Shown piece by piece: positions 1-11,263 of a DNA stretch of 64,000 nucleotides (positions within the stretch are counted from its first letter, which is position 1; each line of letters starts with the position of its first letter). The position numbers and the translations under genes were made by a program. The DNA comes from Odobenus rosmarus divergens (Eukaryota; Chordata; Mammalia; Carnivora; Odobenidae). The notes beneath the pieces were generated by a model, which ran no database searches, was not told the origin of the DNA, and worked only from the letters and a program-made list of their open reading frames with translations. The stretch covers positions 2,760,393 to 2,824,392 of the forward strand of contig NW_004450566.1 in assembly GCF_000321225.1 (NCBI RefSeq), given 5' to 3'.

Positions 1-694
1 GAAAAATTTCCTATATTAAGTTCAAAGACTAGTGTTAGAGATGGGAAAAATATACCTTAAACTGGCATTTGCTTCTTGGTGTAACTTCATCTGCAACATT
101 ATACTCAATACCCTTTTTTTTTTTTTAGTGTTGACTGTCTTATGATACTGTTTCTTATGAATTTTTACATGAGATCATATGAAATTTAATATACCTTCAG
201 AATTCTGAATCCAGCTAGAGATTAAAAAATTCAAAATACCACAGGGAGTTTCAGATGAACAATCCAGTATTGTTCAGAACTGTTAAAATACAGGACTTCG
301 TTATAGACTTTTCCTGGCGAAGAATAACGTGCGTGCACTGTCCAATATTTGCCATTCTTTATAGGATGGCTTAATGTGTGTCACTTCTTAAGGAAACTAT
401 CACTTGTTTATAGTTCTTTCAAATATTTTCTATATATGTCAGTAACATTTTCACTTTGAAATGGAGAAAAATATTTTCCAGATGTGGGTTATTCTCATGA
501 CATAAAGAATTTTTAAATTCTTTTATCCCATAGAATATAGTTTATTTCATAAAGCAAGATTTAGCTAAAATGTGCACTGTTAATGTGTTCTGAAGTTTAA
601 GTATGATTTCCCAAAATATCCAGGCATTCACTTGCTCTCACATTGCTAAAGAAGTTTTATTTCTAGTCCCAGTTCTTTTGTTTACCAAGTCTAC
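1..694. other. Unique AT-rich non-coding DNA
   Basis: No repeat, RNA gene or credible reading frame was recognised. The only low-complexity feature is a T run near 113-126. Stop codons are frequent in every frame. Confidence 0.6.
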
Positions 695-812
695 TGTGTT
701 AGGTTAGGCAAATGATTTGACCTCCATGGGTTTCCTTTCTCTGTATGAAAAACAAGAGTTCAACTAGAGGGTTTCTAAAAATCATCTCCCATTCTAAATT
801 TCTGTAAATCTC
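695..812 (+). mobile_element. MIR-like SINE fragment
   Basis: The order of short blocks fits the core and 3' part of an ancient MIR: a 'lost few coding' block (TTAGGCAAATGATTTGACCTC), then TTTCC with a 'TCTGTATGAAAA' block, then the TCTAAA-type block. It is strongly diverged, so the family call is tentative. Confidence 0.45.
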
Positions 813-1825
813 TGGTAAGATTTAAAACTTTATTATCTGAAGAAAGCCCTAAGAGAAATACTTCCTTTTATCTGCAGATTCCCTTTGGAACAACCTTTTG
901 CTAGAGATGGAGGTAAGAGCCAGCACCTGGGACGACAGGATGGATATAATGCCCTTCTGCTAGCTCTTTCCTTAGTTAGTCTTTTCTTACTCATATTTTG
1001 CAAACACAGAGTATTGCATATGCGCCACATTGCTGTGCTGAAAACTACATACTCTGGTATAAATGTCGAGAAGAGGATGGATTGGAGTTTCTTTTTTTCC
1101 TTCCAAATTTTAAACATGCGTTAATGCTATTCATGCTGCTCTCCTCATAGTAGTGATGTTAGGACAAATATGTTCATTTGAAAGACATTACAGGTCATGT
1201 ATCTCTAAGAATCATCTTTGTGATCCTGTCTCTCTACCTGTCAAGTTTTACCACATCCAAATATTTTCTAAGACATTGCAAAGGATTCAATACACTAATG
1301 ACAGTAGGCTATCTCCTTGGAGCAGTCTCATCTGCCCTCAAATAAATTACTGGAGAAAATTTATTCCATTCAAAGGAGCAGTATTTCTTACAAACTTTCT
1401 GGAAAATAGTCCTCAAAATGTTCTAACTTAGACATCTACTTATTGCTGGCTTAATGATCAAAAGGATGTAGAGAGCACAAAGCATTTTGAAGACAGTCAT
1501 TTAAATGCCGGTTCTGCCATATCATCCTTGTTCTTGAATGTGTTCACTCACTTGCTGAATTTATAGAACCAATTTGGGAGAAGAACAATGTTTCTGCCTC
1601 CCCTAAGAAATTCCTCAAATTCCTTACCATGACAATCAAAAGAAAATCTGAGTTGCTCTTTGTGAGACATTTCTTACATACTCAGCAGCAGTAAAAGTCT
1701 CAATTGTTCAGGTTTCAGAAAGAAAACCACGAAATTTCCTTATTCCTTCTGCCTTTAAAAGCATAAAGTGCCACAGTAGATAAAAAAACAACAAAAAACA
1801 AACAAACAAAAAACCCCACAGTTAA
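813..1825. other. Unique non-coding DNA
   Basis: Overlapping short frames occur on both strands around 833-1124 and one at 1153-1431. None resembles a known protein and none has visible splice or promoter context. An A-rich stretch lies at 1781-1815. No repeat family was recognised. Confidence 0.55.
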
Positions 1826-2085
1826 CTACAGGTGGAGTATGTATGGCATGAGCTTTGTACTCAGACAGACCTTGCTTCAAGTATTAGCTCAGACATTTGC
1901 CAGCTCTATGACTTTGCATATTCCTTTTAAGGAATCCGAATCTCAGTTTTCTCTATAAAATAGGACCCAACATTTAGTGTTACAAATTTTAAACAAGATA
2001 ATATATACATAATATACTTAGCACAGTCTTTGAGATATACAAAATGTCCAGTAAATACTAGTCAGTATTGACTGGTTGCTAACAT
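1826..2085 (+). mobile_element. MIR SINE, nearly full length
   Basis: The expected MIR order is present: 'GTACTCAGACAGACC', then the 'GCCAGCTCTATGACTTTG' block, then the 'AATCTCAGTTTTCTC' block with 'TATAAAATAGGACC', and finally the 3' 'CAGTAAATACTAG' block. It is an old tRNA-derived mammalian SINE mobilised by L2, here decayed. Confidence 0.75.
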
Positions 2086-2305
2086 TTTATTTCTAAAAGT
2101 TGAAGAGAATTTTAAACATGCAACTAAAATACTATTATAACTCCGCAAAGAAATGAAGGATTCCTTGCTAGCATTAAATGCCCAGTCAGTGTTCACATTT
2201 CTCCGGCAGGTTTCTTCAAATTAGGATCTAAACAACACCAGCACATTAAATTTGGTTGACTTTTTTCCTAATAGTCTTCAATCTATTGGTTTCTCCCCAC
2301 CTCTA

Positions 2306-2459
2306 TCTTTCTTTCTTTCTTTTTTCTTTTTTCTTTTCTTTTCTTTCCTTTTCCTTTTCCTTTCCTTTCCTTTTCCTTTCCTTTCCTTTCCTTTCCTTTC
2401 CTTTCCTTTCCTTTCCTTTCCTTTCCTTTCCTTTCCTTTCTTTCCTTTCCTTTTCCCTC
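2306..2459 (+). repeat. Pure pyrimidine tract with (CTTTC)n
   Basis: All 154 nucleotides are C or T. The tract starts as CTTT and TTTTTC variants and becomes thirteen uninterrupted CTTTC units at 2376-2440, followed by CCTTT variants. The complementary strand is pure GGAAA-type purine. Open frames here on either strand, reading as Ser/Phe/Leu/Pro or Lys/Gly/Glu runs, are products of the repeat and not genes. Confidence 0.95.
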
Positions 2460-2619
2460 ATGCTTTTTACTTGTTGAAACCATCAGATCATTAGTTCTGT
2501 AGTAATACTCACATTCTTATTTGTCTGGTTACATCTGCCATAGTATTATTGAAAATGCTAACTTGAAAAAATTCAGACTTTAAAATTTAACACTAACTGA
2601 AATTAGATAGTTAATTTAG

Positions 2620-2745
2620 CTAGACTCGACCAAGTTGTAAATTCCATGAGGTCATGCTTTATTACTCTTTTGCATCCTAGTGGGGCCTGATGATATGGTA
2701 CTAGGCAAATAAATATTTGTTGCTTGATCAATTACTGAGAGTAAT
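2620..2745 (+). mobile_element. L2 LINE 3' end
   Basis: Matches the L2 3' terminal pattern: 'TAAATTCCATGAGG', then 'CTTTTGCATCCTAGTG', then 'ACTAGGCAAATAAATATTTG'. This is the typical short decayed L2 tail. Confidence 0.65.
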
Positions 2746-3825
2746 AGCCTGCATTTGACTCATTTATGTTGACTTTTATATTAGGGAAGAAATAAGAATT
2801 GAGAATTTAAGAATTAGGTCTCACCTTGCCATCCTTTTGCTGTTTGACACTGAAAAAAATCATTAAATATTTCTGGGCCTCAAAGGTGAGGGATGTTCCA
2901 CCTTATACATTTGCCGTGGAATAAGAAAATACATGAGTGGTATTATGAATGCTGGTTGAATAATAGATGTTATTCTTTTGGGATAAAAAGCAAGAACACT
3001 GATATTTAATTTTAACATCAGCAGTTGAATAAAAGGCTAAATGGGCTTTCTGATTAAAAAGCCACCCTTATATTTAAAAAATGAAGAATGGTTTTTCCTA
3101 CTTACCTTCCTTTTCTCTCTTGGCCGTTATCATGCAGTTTTACATGCCACGTTATGAGTGGAAAATGAGCTTTCTCCTGATCCACTCATCAAGTGAAAAC
3201 CCAGTTGAAATAATGACTGGCTTAGGTGGCAAATGAGACAAGAGACTTTGGCTTAGACAACCAGAGCTCCTGATTACACCAGAGCTTCTCTGAAAGCAGT
3301 GAGGACAAATCTCCCGTCCAAAAGGGCAATTGAAGAATCCTCAACTAATTTTTAACCAATGGCAAATTAAAGTGGAATATCCATAGAAATAAATAGGAAT
3401 GCATGTGAATACAAATGTTACTACAGAAAGTATCATTTCAATGAATATTAAATATACTTGCAATGAGGGTCCCTGGAAGTAAAAACAGTGTCCTAATTTC
3501 AGTTTTAACAAAGGTTCCATAAGTGCCTAGTGTCTGGGTGCCTAAGATATTTTAATTGTTTAAAAAACGGTTTTTAAATTTTATTTAAGATTTATTTATG
3601 AAAATTTTGATTCACAATTAAGATATGGATTGTGGTGGAGAACTACAGTGAATGGCCAGGAAACAGCATAGTTGCAGAACTGTAGGAATATTGAACGTAC
3701 AAGGCTGACACTCTGCTTGTAGATTTAACTGGAGGTTTGCATCTATCTGTTCTCTTTGGTTCGAATTGAAGATCTTTTTAGTAAAGGAATTACGTGCCCC
3801 ATATGCAGATACAAACAAGGCAGAG
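2746..3825. other. Unique non-coding DNA
   Basis: AT-rich with no recognised repeat or coding exon. A short A/T stretch at 3567-3600 resembles a SINE tail but has no SINE body attached. Confidence 0.55.
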
Positions 3826-3935
3826 CAGTGGTTTTCATCCAAGGGAGACCATTTAAAAATACTGATACCAAGGTTCACCCACGATCAATGACAAATCAGA
3901 ATTTCTAAAGGTATGGCTTAGGCATTTACTGCTGC
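3826..3935 (+). mobile_element. MER5A-like hAT transposon
   Basis: Begins CAGTGGTTTTCATCC, the MER5A terminal inverted repeat. It continues with 'TTTAAAAATACTGATACC', a proline-codon-like 'GTTCACCCACGA' block, 'AAATCAGAATTTCTAAAGG' and 'GGCTTAGGCAT', in the order seen in MER5A. It is a short non-autonomous Charlie-type DNA transposon fossil that lacks its right end. Confidence 0.75.
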
Positions 3936-5495
3936 TAGGTCAAAAAGCTAGAATTGGCTCCTTTTAATTTTGTTCTCAGTTAAAAATAGAAAGCTGGTGA
4001 TAAAATTAATTTTGGGAAAGCATATAGCATTTGAAAATTATAATAGGTCAGGAAGGAAGCAAAATGAGGTAGCGGTTATATTTGTGCCCTCTGTGAGCAC
4101 AATTACAAACCCTAGACTGAGCTACTGTTTAGGCTTTCAGCTCCTTGAAATTATTTCTGGTACTTACGCTTCCTTTTTTCATTTAGATATTGATTACCTC
4201 TTCTCTAGGATTAGTTGACTTTAAACACTCTATAGACAATTTAGGTTTTCTAACAAGGTTTCTTTCTCAAGACCATTTTTAATATGTGAAATGGCTTACG
4301 AGAGTCATTTTCTCAACCAAAAAATACTGATAAAAGATTTTTTTTTCCATGACTCACCATAATGAATAGGTTTTCATGTAAAAAATAGTTTGGTCCAAAA
4401 TATCCATATGTTTTTGACAGATATTTCTCCCCCTCAATAACTGTTGAAAGAGTTTTAATGTATAATTTGCTAGAGAGGAAGTTTTGTTTGGAAAATGTTT
4501 AATTTTCAGGAATGATTTATATTTGGAGGTGAAAGAAAAGGAAAGGGTCTTTGTGCAACTTACTTCAACTCCTCTAAGCTGGTATGGTTTTCTGGAAGTT
4601 GGAATGTTTTTCCATTTATCTCATAGCTTTCATTAGTTTGACTGTTTTAAGTCTTGTATCTTACTACCAGTTTTGAAGGGAAAGGATGAATCAATTGATG
4701 AGGAAAAACAATTTTTGAAGTTGCAAATTTTGAACTTGTGAATTTTTGAAAAGACTTGCAAATAAATATCTATTAGTTTATCCTTTTGTGTTAAGTCATC
4801 ATTAATCTTCAATTACTCTTTGAACATCTCTATAGCAGTTAGTCAATTATGCTTTCTATTTCCTTTACATTGTGTGCCCAACAATTTTTCATTTATTGGT
4901 TTCGACTTAACACAGTCTGTTGAATGGAGGATAGATAGATGAGTTCCCAAGGTCCTTCCAAACTTATATTTTGATGAACCTATGACTGAAATTAATCTTG
5001 GCCTCACGAATGAGTTTATGTCTTGACTTGCATGACAAGGCTCTAAGCACAGTGTTGTCAATTTCATGCTGTTAAAAATAGCTATAAAAAGGAGACATTT
5101 ATTGACTGCTCTGGATTCAGTTGTATATGATCAGGTAATAGCTTTATTCCTCTATCACCATATGTCACACCTGATTTTTAGGCTTCCCTATTATAGTATT
5201 TGATAGCATTTTAAACAGAGCTTGTAGATTGTCAATCACTAACAGGTATTAAGAAGTCCATTCTCAAGCAACATTTTCTTCTTGCTTCCAATATAAGGTT
5301 TTTTCTCTTTAGTTTCAGGCTTGACCCTGTTTCAGGAAACAGTGATATGGGCTGAGAGGGGGAAATGTTGACCGTTCTTTCAATCAAATCAGTTCAGATC
5401 CTCTTCCCCTTCTCCACTCACTATTCTGCACCTGGCTCTTCCAGCATCCAGGTGGGGAGTGTGATGAGCAATTAAGGGGCAAAAAGGGAGGCAGT
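3936..5495. other. Unique AT-rich non-coding DNA
   Basis: No recognisable repeats, exons or RNA genes. Short frames at 3970-4218 (+) and 4843-5067 (-) have no family resemblance. Confidence 0.55.
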
Positions 5496-5697
5496 AAAGG
5501 ACAGTGGTTAAGGGCGAGTTAGACACCTGGAGTTAGATCCTCTACTACCCACTGGCTTTGTGACCTTGGTGATAATTCTACGGTTTCCTTACCTATGAAT
5601 GATTTTATTTTAACAACTTGATTTTAGTAATGATTTGTGGTTGTAAGGCTTATATATGTTAATTTATATGAAGCATTTATTCAGTAATTGTTAGTTC
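5496..5697 (+). mobile_element. MIR SINE, nearly full length
   Basis: Starts with 'GACAGTGGTTAAGGGC', has 'GGAGTTAGATCCTCTACTAC', then 'CTGGCTTTGTGACCTTGG', then 'GGTTTCCTTACCTATGAATG', and ends with 'GCATTTATTCAGTAATTG'. This is the full MIR block order. Confidence 0.75.
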
Positions 5698-6690
5698 TGG
5701 ATATTCCTGCTGGGTTTATTAGTGCTTGGTTTTGGTCTTCCTTCTGGGGCTGTGTTTTGAATGCTGATTGCTCTGGACCTTGGCAGGGAGGTTCTCCTCT
5801 GTGGGATGATTTGGGGGGCTCTCTGCCCTCCCTACTCTCTACAGGGATCTCTGAACTGCAGTTTCCTGATGCTTGCAGTGTACTTGATGGCTGACACTTT
5901 GCAATCCCTGGCCCGGCTTCTGCCCTTGCACTGGACTCACGAGGTTTTTTTTCCCTGGGCAGGGAACTAAGATTGAACATGGGAAAACTTGTGCATCCAG
6001 GCCCGGATGATTGCTGGAAGCACAGGCCATTCCTCCTGCTGGTTTTTCTCTTTGCCCTGCCATTACGGGCTGCCCCAGCCGTCTCCTGCCTATAGATTCC
6101 TTTCGGGCCCAGGGCCTGGCCCCAGTCTGTAACTTCAAACACCTGGAGACAGATGTTAGGGCTTTCTAAAATACTCTCACGAAAATGCCCCCACATTTTT
6201 GCCACTGAGCAAACTTCTACCTGAGCAGTGAAATATCTCCTGCGGAGAAACTTAATCTCTGAATGATTCTGTTAGGACTCCTTTTTTGTGGATAGCATAC
6301 CACCCGCTCCTTCCACACGGCGGGCTTAGGGGAGACATCATGGCACTCTCTTCCTTGAATTCATTTCAAAGACTCCTCTTCAGTGCATCTATAAATTTCT
6401 CCCTAAGTAGGGCGCTGGGTGTGATGGTTATGAGATCCCTTTGGCTCTGCCCTGGGGACATGTTTAGAATGTAGGATATTCATCAGGTTTTCTCGGCTGT
6501 AGCCAAAATTTGGAGTCAACAAAGAGCACTGTATTTCACATGCTGCTGTAAGTGGTTTAGTCACACCTGTGCTATAATAAAGGCTGAATGATGTGGCAAA
6601 GGAAATTCCAACATATTTGTGCTCTGCCTAGAACTGCATTTGTTTGTTTAACACAGATGTAAATAAGTGATTTTAATTGGCAAAAAAAAG
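5698..6690. other. Unique block, GC-richer than its surroundings
   Basis: About 5,700-6,480 is visibly richer in G and C than the flanks. Overlapping open frames occur on both strands, the longest about 174 codons on the minus strand at 5681-6205. The minus-strand reading is Ser/Pro/Arg-rich with no domain I recognise, and a 99-codon frame overlaps it on the same strand. I treat these as chance frames in GC-rich sequence. It could be an unclassified old LTR or a conserved element. Confidence 0.4.
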
Positions 6691-6886
6691 TTTTTTAAAG
6701 ATTTTATTTATTTATTTGACAGAGACACAGCGAGAGAGGGAACACAAGCAGGGAGAGCGGCAGGCAGAGGGAGAAGCAGGCTTCCCGCTGAGCAGGGAGC
6801 CCAAATGCGGGGCTGGATCCCAGGACCCTGAGATCATGACCTGAGCCGAAGGCAGACACTTAACTGACTGAGCCACCCAGGTGCCC
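6691..6886 (-). mobile_element. Can-SINE (tRNA-derived)
   Basis: Reads from a T-run and ATTTTATTTATTTATTTGAC tail to GAGCCACCCAGGTGCCC at the right, i.e. a minus-strand copy with its tRNA-like head at 6886. It belongs to the subtype with a 'CACAGCGAGAGAGGGAACAC' block, which looks relatively young. Confidence 0.93.
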
Positions 6887-7229
6887 AAAGTATTATTGTT
6901 ATTATAGAATCTCTGCTATATGAGCAGAGAGAAATTACAAACTCCAAATAGATTCTGTAATCCCATGTACTTAAATTTTATAACATTCTTGTTTAATATA
7001 ATGGAACAGCAGTTTATGTAGCAATGCTAGTCTTCTTTCTATAAAATCAAATATTTCATGTTGATAGCCATTATTAATAGTTTGAATCTAATATTGTGAT
7101 CATACCTCAAACACAGAATAATCTAATCAAAGCATGGCCATGTTTAATTTTAGTGATATGAGTTTCAAAATTATGGAAGAAGCTTGGCAGGTCTAGCATC
7201 TGCTCAGCAGAGAAGAGTAGAACCTTTTG
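6887..7229. other. Unique non-coding DNA
   Basis: AT-rich interval between a SINE and a DNA-transposon fossil. Nothing else is recognised. Confidence 0.5.
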
Positions 7230-7390
7230 TGAAGGTGGGAGCGTTTTGCACTGTGGCTGTTGAATCCTTGAAATGTGATGAGTGTGGCTGAGGAACTGCT
7301 TTTTAATTATATTTAATTTTAATTAATTAAAATTTAAACTTAAATAGCCACATGTGACTAGTGGCTACGGTATTGAACAACTCACTTTTA
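7230..7390 (+). mobile_element. Old DNA-transposon-like element, deletion copy
   Basis: Contains 'CCTTGAAATGTG', 'GTGTGGCTGAGGAACTG', a TTTAATTTTAATTAATTAAA AT core and the end block 'TAGCCACATGTGACTAGTGG' then 'TATTGAAC'. This is a common mammalian short element with terminal TAGCCACATGTGGCTA-type motifs. The same family is recognised at 15,485-16,590. I cannot name the family with certainty. Confidence 0.6.
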
Positions 7391-7683
7391 TCTTTACACA
7401 GACTTTGTTAAGTCTAAACTAGTAATTTAAGAAAACTTTTTTCCTTTTGTAAGAGTGATTTTTTCCTATTAAAAATAAAAATAGAATTATTGAATAATAT
7501 GGAAATAAATATAGATTTCTCTGCCTTAGATCACCTATTTTATTGACTAGGATAATTTAAAGGAGAAGGTTAGCACTGTCTCTTCGCTGTTAAAATGATC
7601 TTAGGCAATGACATTTTAGTATTATTGACAAGGAGGCAGCATTCCTTTAGGGATCTCCTGTGACTTGTATTTGTGTAGAGATC

Positions 7684-7695
7684 TAGAGTTCACAG
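7684..7695 (+). repeat. Target-site duplication, left copy
   Basis: TAGAGTTCACAG flanks the SINE at 7696-7898 and is repeated exactly at 7899-7910. A 12-bp perfect duplication is the signature of L1-mediated insertion. Confidence 0.9.
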
Positions 7696-7898
7696 AATTT
7701 TTTTTTTTAAGGATTTTATTTAGTTATTTAGAGGGAGCGTGAGCAGGAGGAGGAGCAGAGGGAGAGGGAGAGAATCTCAAGCAGACTCCGAGCTGAGTGT
7801 GGAGCCCTTTGCCGGGCTCCATCTCACACCCCTGAGATCATGACCTGAGCCCAAATCAAGAGTTGGTTGCTTAACCAACTGAGCCACCCAGGTGCCCC
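7696..7898 (-). mobile_element. Can-SINE
   Basis: Minus-strand copy with its A-rich tail at the left and the tRNA-like head ending GAGCCACCCAGGTGCCCC at the right. It is bounded by the exact 12-bp duplication TAGAGTTCACAG. The 'AATCAAGAGTTGG' block marks an older subtype than the copies with AGGCAGACGC. Confidence 0.95.
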
Positions 7899-7910
7899 TA
7901 GAGTTCACAG

Positions 7911-8401
7911 CATATTATCTCATTTTTTCCTCAGAAAGAATTCTTCATATTATTTTCTTTCTTATGTTAGGGGTGGGAAGTTGAGCATTCAGGAGCTCCA
8001 GTGACCTGCCAGATATCACAGCATGAGGTCTGGGAGGGTGGGGGTTGGGGTGGGGGAGGTTGGGCTTACTTTACACAAAACAGCATTTCCTAAGGACTCA
8101 TTGCCTCTGGCAGACCCTGTTATGTGTGAAGGATTCCGAGAGGAATAAAATAAAACTCTCCTGTCTTGGATATTTGGGGCACCTTCCCCTCTGTCTTCTT
8201 GGAGGAGACTGACAAGAGAAAGAAGCATGAGGCTGGCCGTGAAAGGTCATAGCTCCTTCCAGGAGTCTGTTAACACTTCTCTCCAGTGGGGTGTCAGCAA
8301 CCCATCCCGCCGCTCTGCTAGTCCTAGTGCCAGTGACTTGCACCTTCTCTTAAGGCTTGTCTCTACATCCTGCCATATCTTCAAAACTCGACCCTTTATT
8401 T
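7911..8401. other. Unique non-coding DNA with a G-rich strand
   Basis: A run of GGTGGGGGTTGGGGTGGGGG lies at about 8037-8058 and has several G-tracts compatible with a G-quadruplex. Short frames around it do not resemble proteins. Confidence 0.5.
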
Positions 8402-8612
8402 ATTTTTTTAAAAAAAGTTTATTTATTTGAGAGAGAGAGCAAGAGAGCACATGTGCGCTCAGGGAGGGGCAGAGGAAGAGGGAAAGAATCCTCAAGCAGA
8501 CTCCCCACAGAGTGAGAGCCAGATGGGGGACTCCTTCGCAGGACTTTGAGCTCATGACCTGAGCCAAAATCAAGAGTTGGATGCTTAACCAACTAAGCCA
8601 CCCAGGTGCCCC
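8402..8612 (-). mobile_element. Can-SINE
   Basis: Minus-strand copy: T/A tail, TTTATTTATTTGAGAGAGAG, then the head ending AAGCCACCCAGGTGCCCC. Imperfect flanking repeats (AAACTCGACCCTTTA before, AAACTGGTCCCCTTTA after) look like a decayed target-site duplication. Confidence 0.92.
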
Positions 8613-9151
8613 CAAACTGGTCCCCTTTAAAATAAATCCTCCTTTTTGAATTATCTGGTGAGTGTCTGCTGATTCTGGTGAGGACCCACGCTAATATATC
8701 CCCTCTCTCTTACTGTTCCATTTCTGGTGTTGTCTCTCCTCTCTGGGTTGTGTGGGTCATCACAGAAGGTGCTCTGAGAATAGCAGCCCTGAGGCCTCTG
8801 TTCTGGAATACTGACTGAGGCACAGAGTGATACTGTAGATTCCAGTGCTCCAATGCCCAGCACACAGCGGGCCTCAACCCCATCACAGATGTTGTCTCTG
8901 TGTTGAGCTGTGGGTGATTAGAGGCAGCACTGTTTGGCAAATCATTCCATTATGGTACACCTAACATACAAAATATTTAAATTCATCAGTGATCTGATAA
9001 TAAATTCTGCCAATAGGTATACATTTATTTATTAACCACCTATGGAAGGATTTCATTTATGGAACCGGTGCTCAATGAGTGATTTTGTGTGAGACAAGGC
9101 TTGGATTTATTGTTAAGTTATGATGCACCATAAATACATACCAAGAAATGA
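8613..9151. other. Unique non-coding DNA
   Basis: Moderately GC-rich at 8640-8930 and AT-rich afterwards. Overlapping minus-strand frames at 8651-8940 show no recognisable domain. No repeat family was identified. Confidence 0.5.
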
Positions 9152-9163
9152 AGAGATATACTA

Positions 9164-9356
9164 ATTATTTATATATATATTTATTTATTTTTGCAAGATT
9201 TATTTATTTATTTGAGAGAGAGAGCACACAAAGGGAGAGGGAGAAGCAGGCTCCCCTCTGAGCAGGGAGCTCAATGCAGGGCTCATCCCCAGGACCCTGG
9301 GATCATGACCTGAGCTGAAGGCAGATGCCTAACCAACTGAGCCACGCAGGCATTCC
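9164..9356 (-). mobile_element. Can-SINE
   Basis: Minus-strand copy with an A/T-rich tail at the left (TTTATTTATTTATTTGAGAG) and a head ending GAGCCACGCAGGCATTCC, which has two changes from the usual CCACCCAGGCGCCCC. Exact 12-bp target duplications AGAGATATACTA lie at 9152-9163 and 9357-9368. Confidence 0.95.
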
Positions 9357-9493
9357 AGAGATATACTAGTTAATTAAGAGACCAATATATTACCATTATT
9401 TAATATATTCTGTCTCAGGTCACACAATTCTATTTTAAGAGAGATTTATGAAACTTTTCTTAGATTATCATCAGGAGACAATTTTAGTCTCTC

Positions 9494-10086
9494 TCTTTTT
9501 TTTATTTTATTATGTTATGTTAATCACTATACATTACATCATTAGTTTTGGATGTAGTGTTCCATGATTCATTGTTTGCATATAACACCCAGTGCTCCAT
9601 TCAATACGTGCCCCCTTTAATACCCGTCACCAGGCTAACCCATCCCCCCACCTCCTCCCCTCTAGAACCCTCAGTTTGTTTCTCAGAGTCCAAAGTCTCT
9701 CATGGTTCATCTCCCCCTCCGATTCCCCCCCTTTATTCTTCCCCTCCTGCTATCTTCTTTTTTTAACATATAATGTATGATTTGTTTCAGAGGTACAGGT
9801 CTGTGATTCATCAGTCTTACACAATTCACAGCACTCACCATAGCACATACCCTCCCCAATGTCTATTACCCAGACACCCCATCCCTCCCACCCCCCACCA
9901 CTCCAGCATCTCTCAGTTTGTTTCCTGAGATTAAGAATTCCTCATATCAGTGAGATCATATGATACATGTCTTTCTCTGATTGACTTATTTCGCTCAGCA
10001 TAATACCCTCCAATTCCATCCACGTCTTGGCAAATGGCAAGATTTCATTCCTTTTGATGGCTGCATAATATTCCATTGTATATAAA
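9494..10086 (-). mobile_element. Young carnivoran LINE-1, 5'-truncated 3' end
   Basis: On the plus strand it starts with a T-run and TTATTATGTTATGTTAATCAC, then 'ATCATTAGTTTTGGATGTAG', the complement of an L1 3' UTR and poly-A tail. It extends to 'GCTGCATAATATTCCATTG', the complement of the conserved end of ORF2. Any open frames here (for example 9548-9780) are antisense noise. Its 3' 240 bp closely match the second copy at 59,347-59,593. Confidence 0.9.
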
Positions 10087-10127
10087 TAATATCATTGAGG
10101 TGGCTGTGTATTTTATACTAAACGATT

Positions 10128-10260
10128 ATTAGAATATCTTTTATGCACCACATACTGTGACAGGTACTGGGATTAAAGTAGTGAACAGGTAGATACTCTC
10201 TGATTTGGAAAACTTATATTTTATTAGGTAAGATATATTTCAAAGGAGTAATTTACAAAT
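10128..10260 (-). mobile_element. L2 LINE fragment
   Basis: 'TTATGCACCACATACTGTG', 'CAGGTACTGGGATTAAAG' and 'AGTGAACAGGTAGA' followed by 'ACTTATATTTTATTAGG' match the complement of an L2 3' region. Diverged. Confidence 0.55.
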
Positions 10261-10807
10261 AATTTATGGATTGCAACTGTTGCATGGTAATAGGTTTTTT
10301 GTTTTCTTTCTCCCTCCTCATCCCACATGCCCTCCCCTGTCCCACCTGGAGCCTGACTCACATTGAGACCAAGAAAACAGGGTTTTTGACTCAAGAAAGA
10401 GACAGATATTCTTTAGCGTAATCAAGTGCAGGAGATCTACTAAAAGGTGTTAATCTTAATAGTATGGTATGAAGAAGCTAATGGCTTTATATTGAGAATC
10501 TAAGACTGACTTCAATGAAGATTTCTTCCCCTTCTCTTTTGCTCTCAACAGTGAAATTGCTGGAACAATTTAACAATGGAGCATAAAGGGCTGAACAAGA
10601 AGCAATAGACTAGGGGGGTATGGTTGAAGGAGGTGAGAGTGAGGAGAAAAGAACATTTAGAGGAGCTTAGGGGCTGTGGGAGGAAGAAGATAGAAAGGGC
10701 CCTTGCCAGAGATATTATCCTGCCTACATCTAGGTTGGCTATATGGGAATGCCATGAGTATCGAGAACACTGGACAAGCTGGGTGTGGAACCAGCTTTCA
10801 AGAGAGT
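10261..10807. other. Unique non-coding DNA
   Basis: Contains a pyrimidine-rich stretch near 10,300-10,350. The frame at 10,624-10,890 (+) runs into an MLT1 LTR and is not a gene. Confidence 0.5.
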
Positions 10808-11263
10808 TCTCCCTGATTTTAGCCCCCTGGTATTCATATCCTTATGTTTTCTCCTCCCATGTTGGAAAAAGCTGGTTGGGTAATCAATAGGATATGATTA
10901 AGTGTGTCTTTTGAGTCTGATAAAAGATATGTGGCTTCGGTCTTGCTCTCTTGGACCACTCACTCTGGGAAAGCCAGCTGCCATGTTGTGAGGACTCTCA
11001 AGAAGAGGTGAGTCCATAGGTGAGAAACCGAGGACTCCTTCCAATAGACAGGAGTGACCAATCCTGGAGGAGGATTTTCTAGCATCAGTCAGACATTGAG
11101 ATCACTGTGGCCTGAACTGATATTTTGATTCCTCTTGAGACCTGGAGCCAGAACCACCAGCTGACCTTCTGAATTCCTGACCTAAAGAAACTGTGAGTAA
11201 TAAATCTGTTTTAGGTTGCTATGTATTGGGGTAATTAATTATGTGGCAATAGATAATTAACAT
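10808..11263 (+). mobile_element. MLT1 (MaLR) solo LTR
   Basis: Matches MLT1 block order: 'TAGCCCCCTGGTATTCATAT', 'GCTCTCTTGGACCACTCACT', 'GGGAAAGCCAGCTGCCATG', 'TTGTGAGGACTCTCAAG', 'AGACCTGGAGCCAGAACCAC', 'CTGTGAGTAATAAATCTG', 'TTGGGGTAATTAATTATG' and 'GCAATAGATAATTAACATA'. It is an ancient mammalian ERVL-related LTR in MLT1B style. No internal region is present. Confidence 0.85.

Noticed and set aside
3567..3600. Possible SINE tail (TTTAAGATTTATTTATG)
   Set aside because: No SINE body follows on either strand.
5945..5985. Resemblance of CCCTGGGCAGGGAACTAAG to a cetartiodactyl tRNA-Glu SINE head
   Set aside because: The rest of that SINE is missing, and every other lineage-specific repeat in the window is carnivoran, so this is most likely chance.
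5681..6205. 174-codon minus-strand open frame, the longest in the window
   Set aside because: It overlaps a second frame on the same strand and others on the plus strand in a GC-richer patch, has low-complexity Ser/Pro/Arg composition and no recognisable domain, and lacks visible gene structure.
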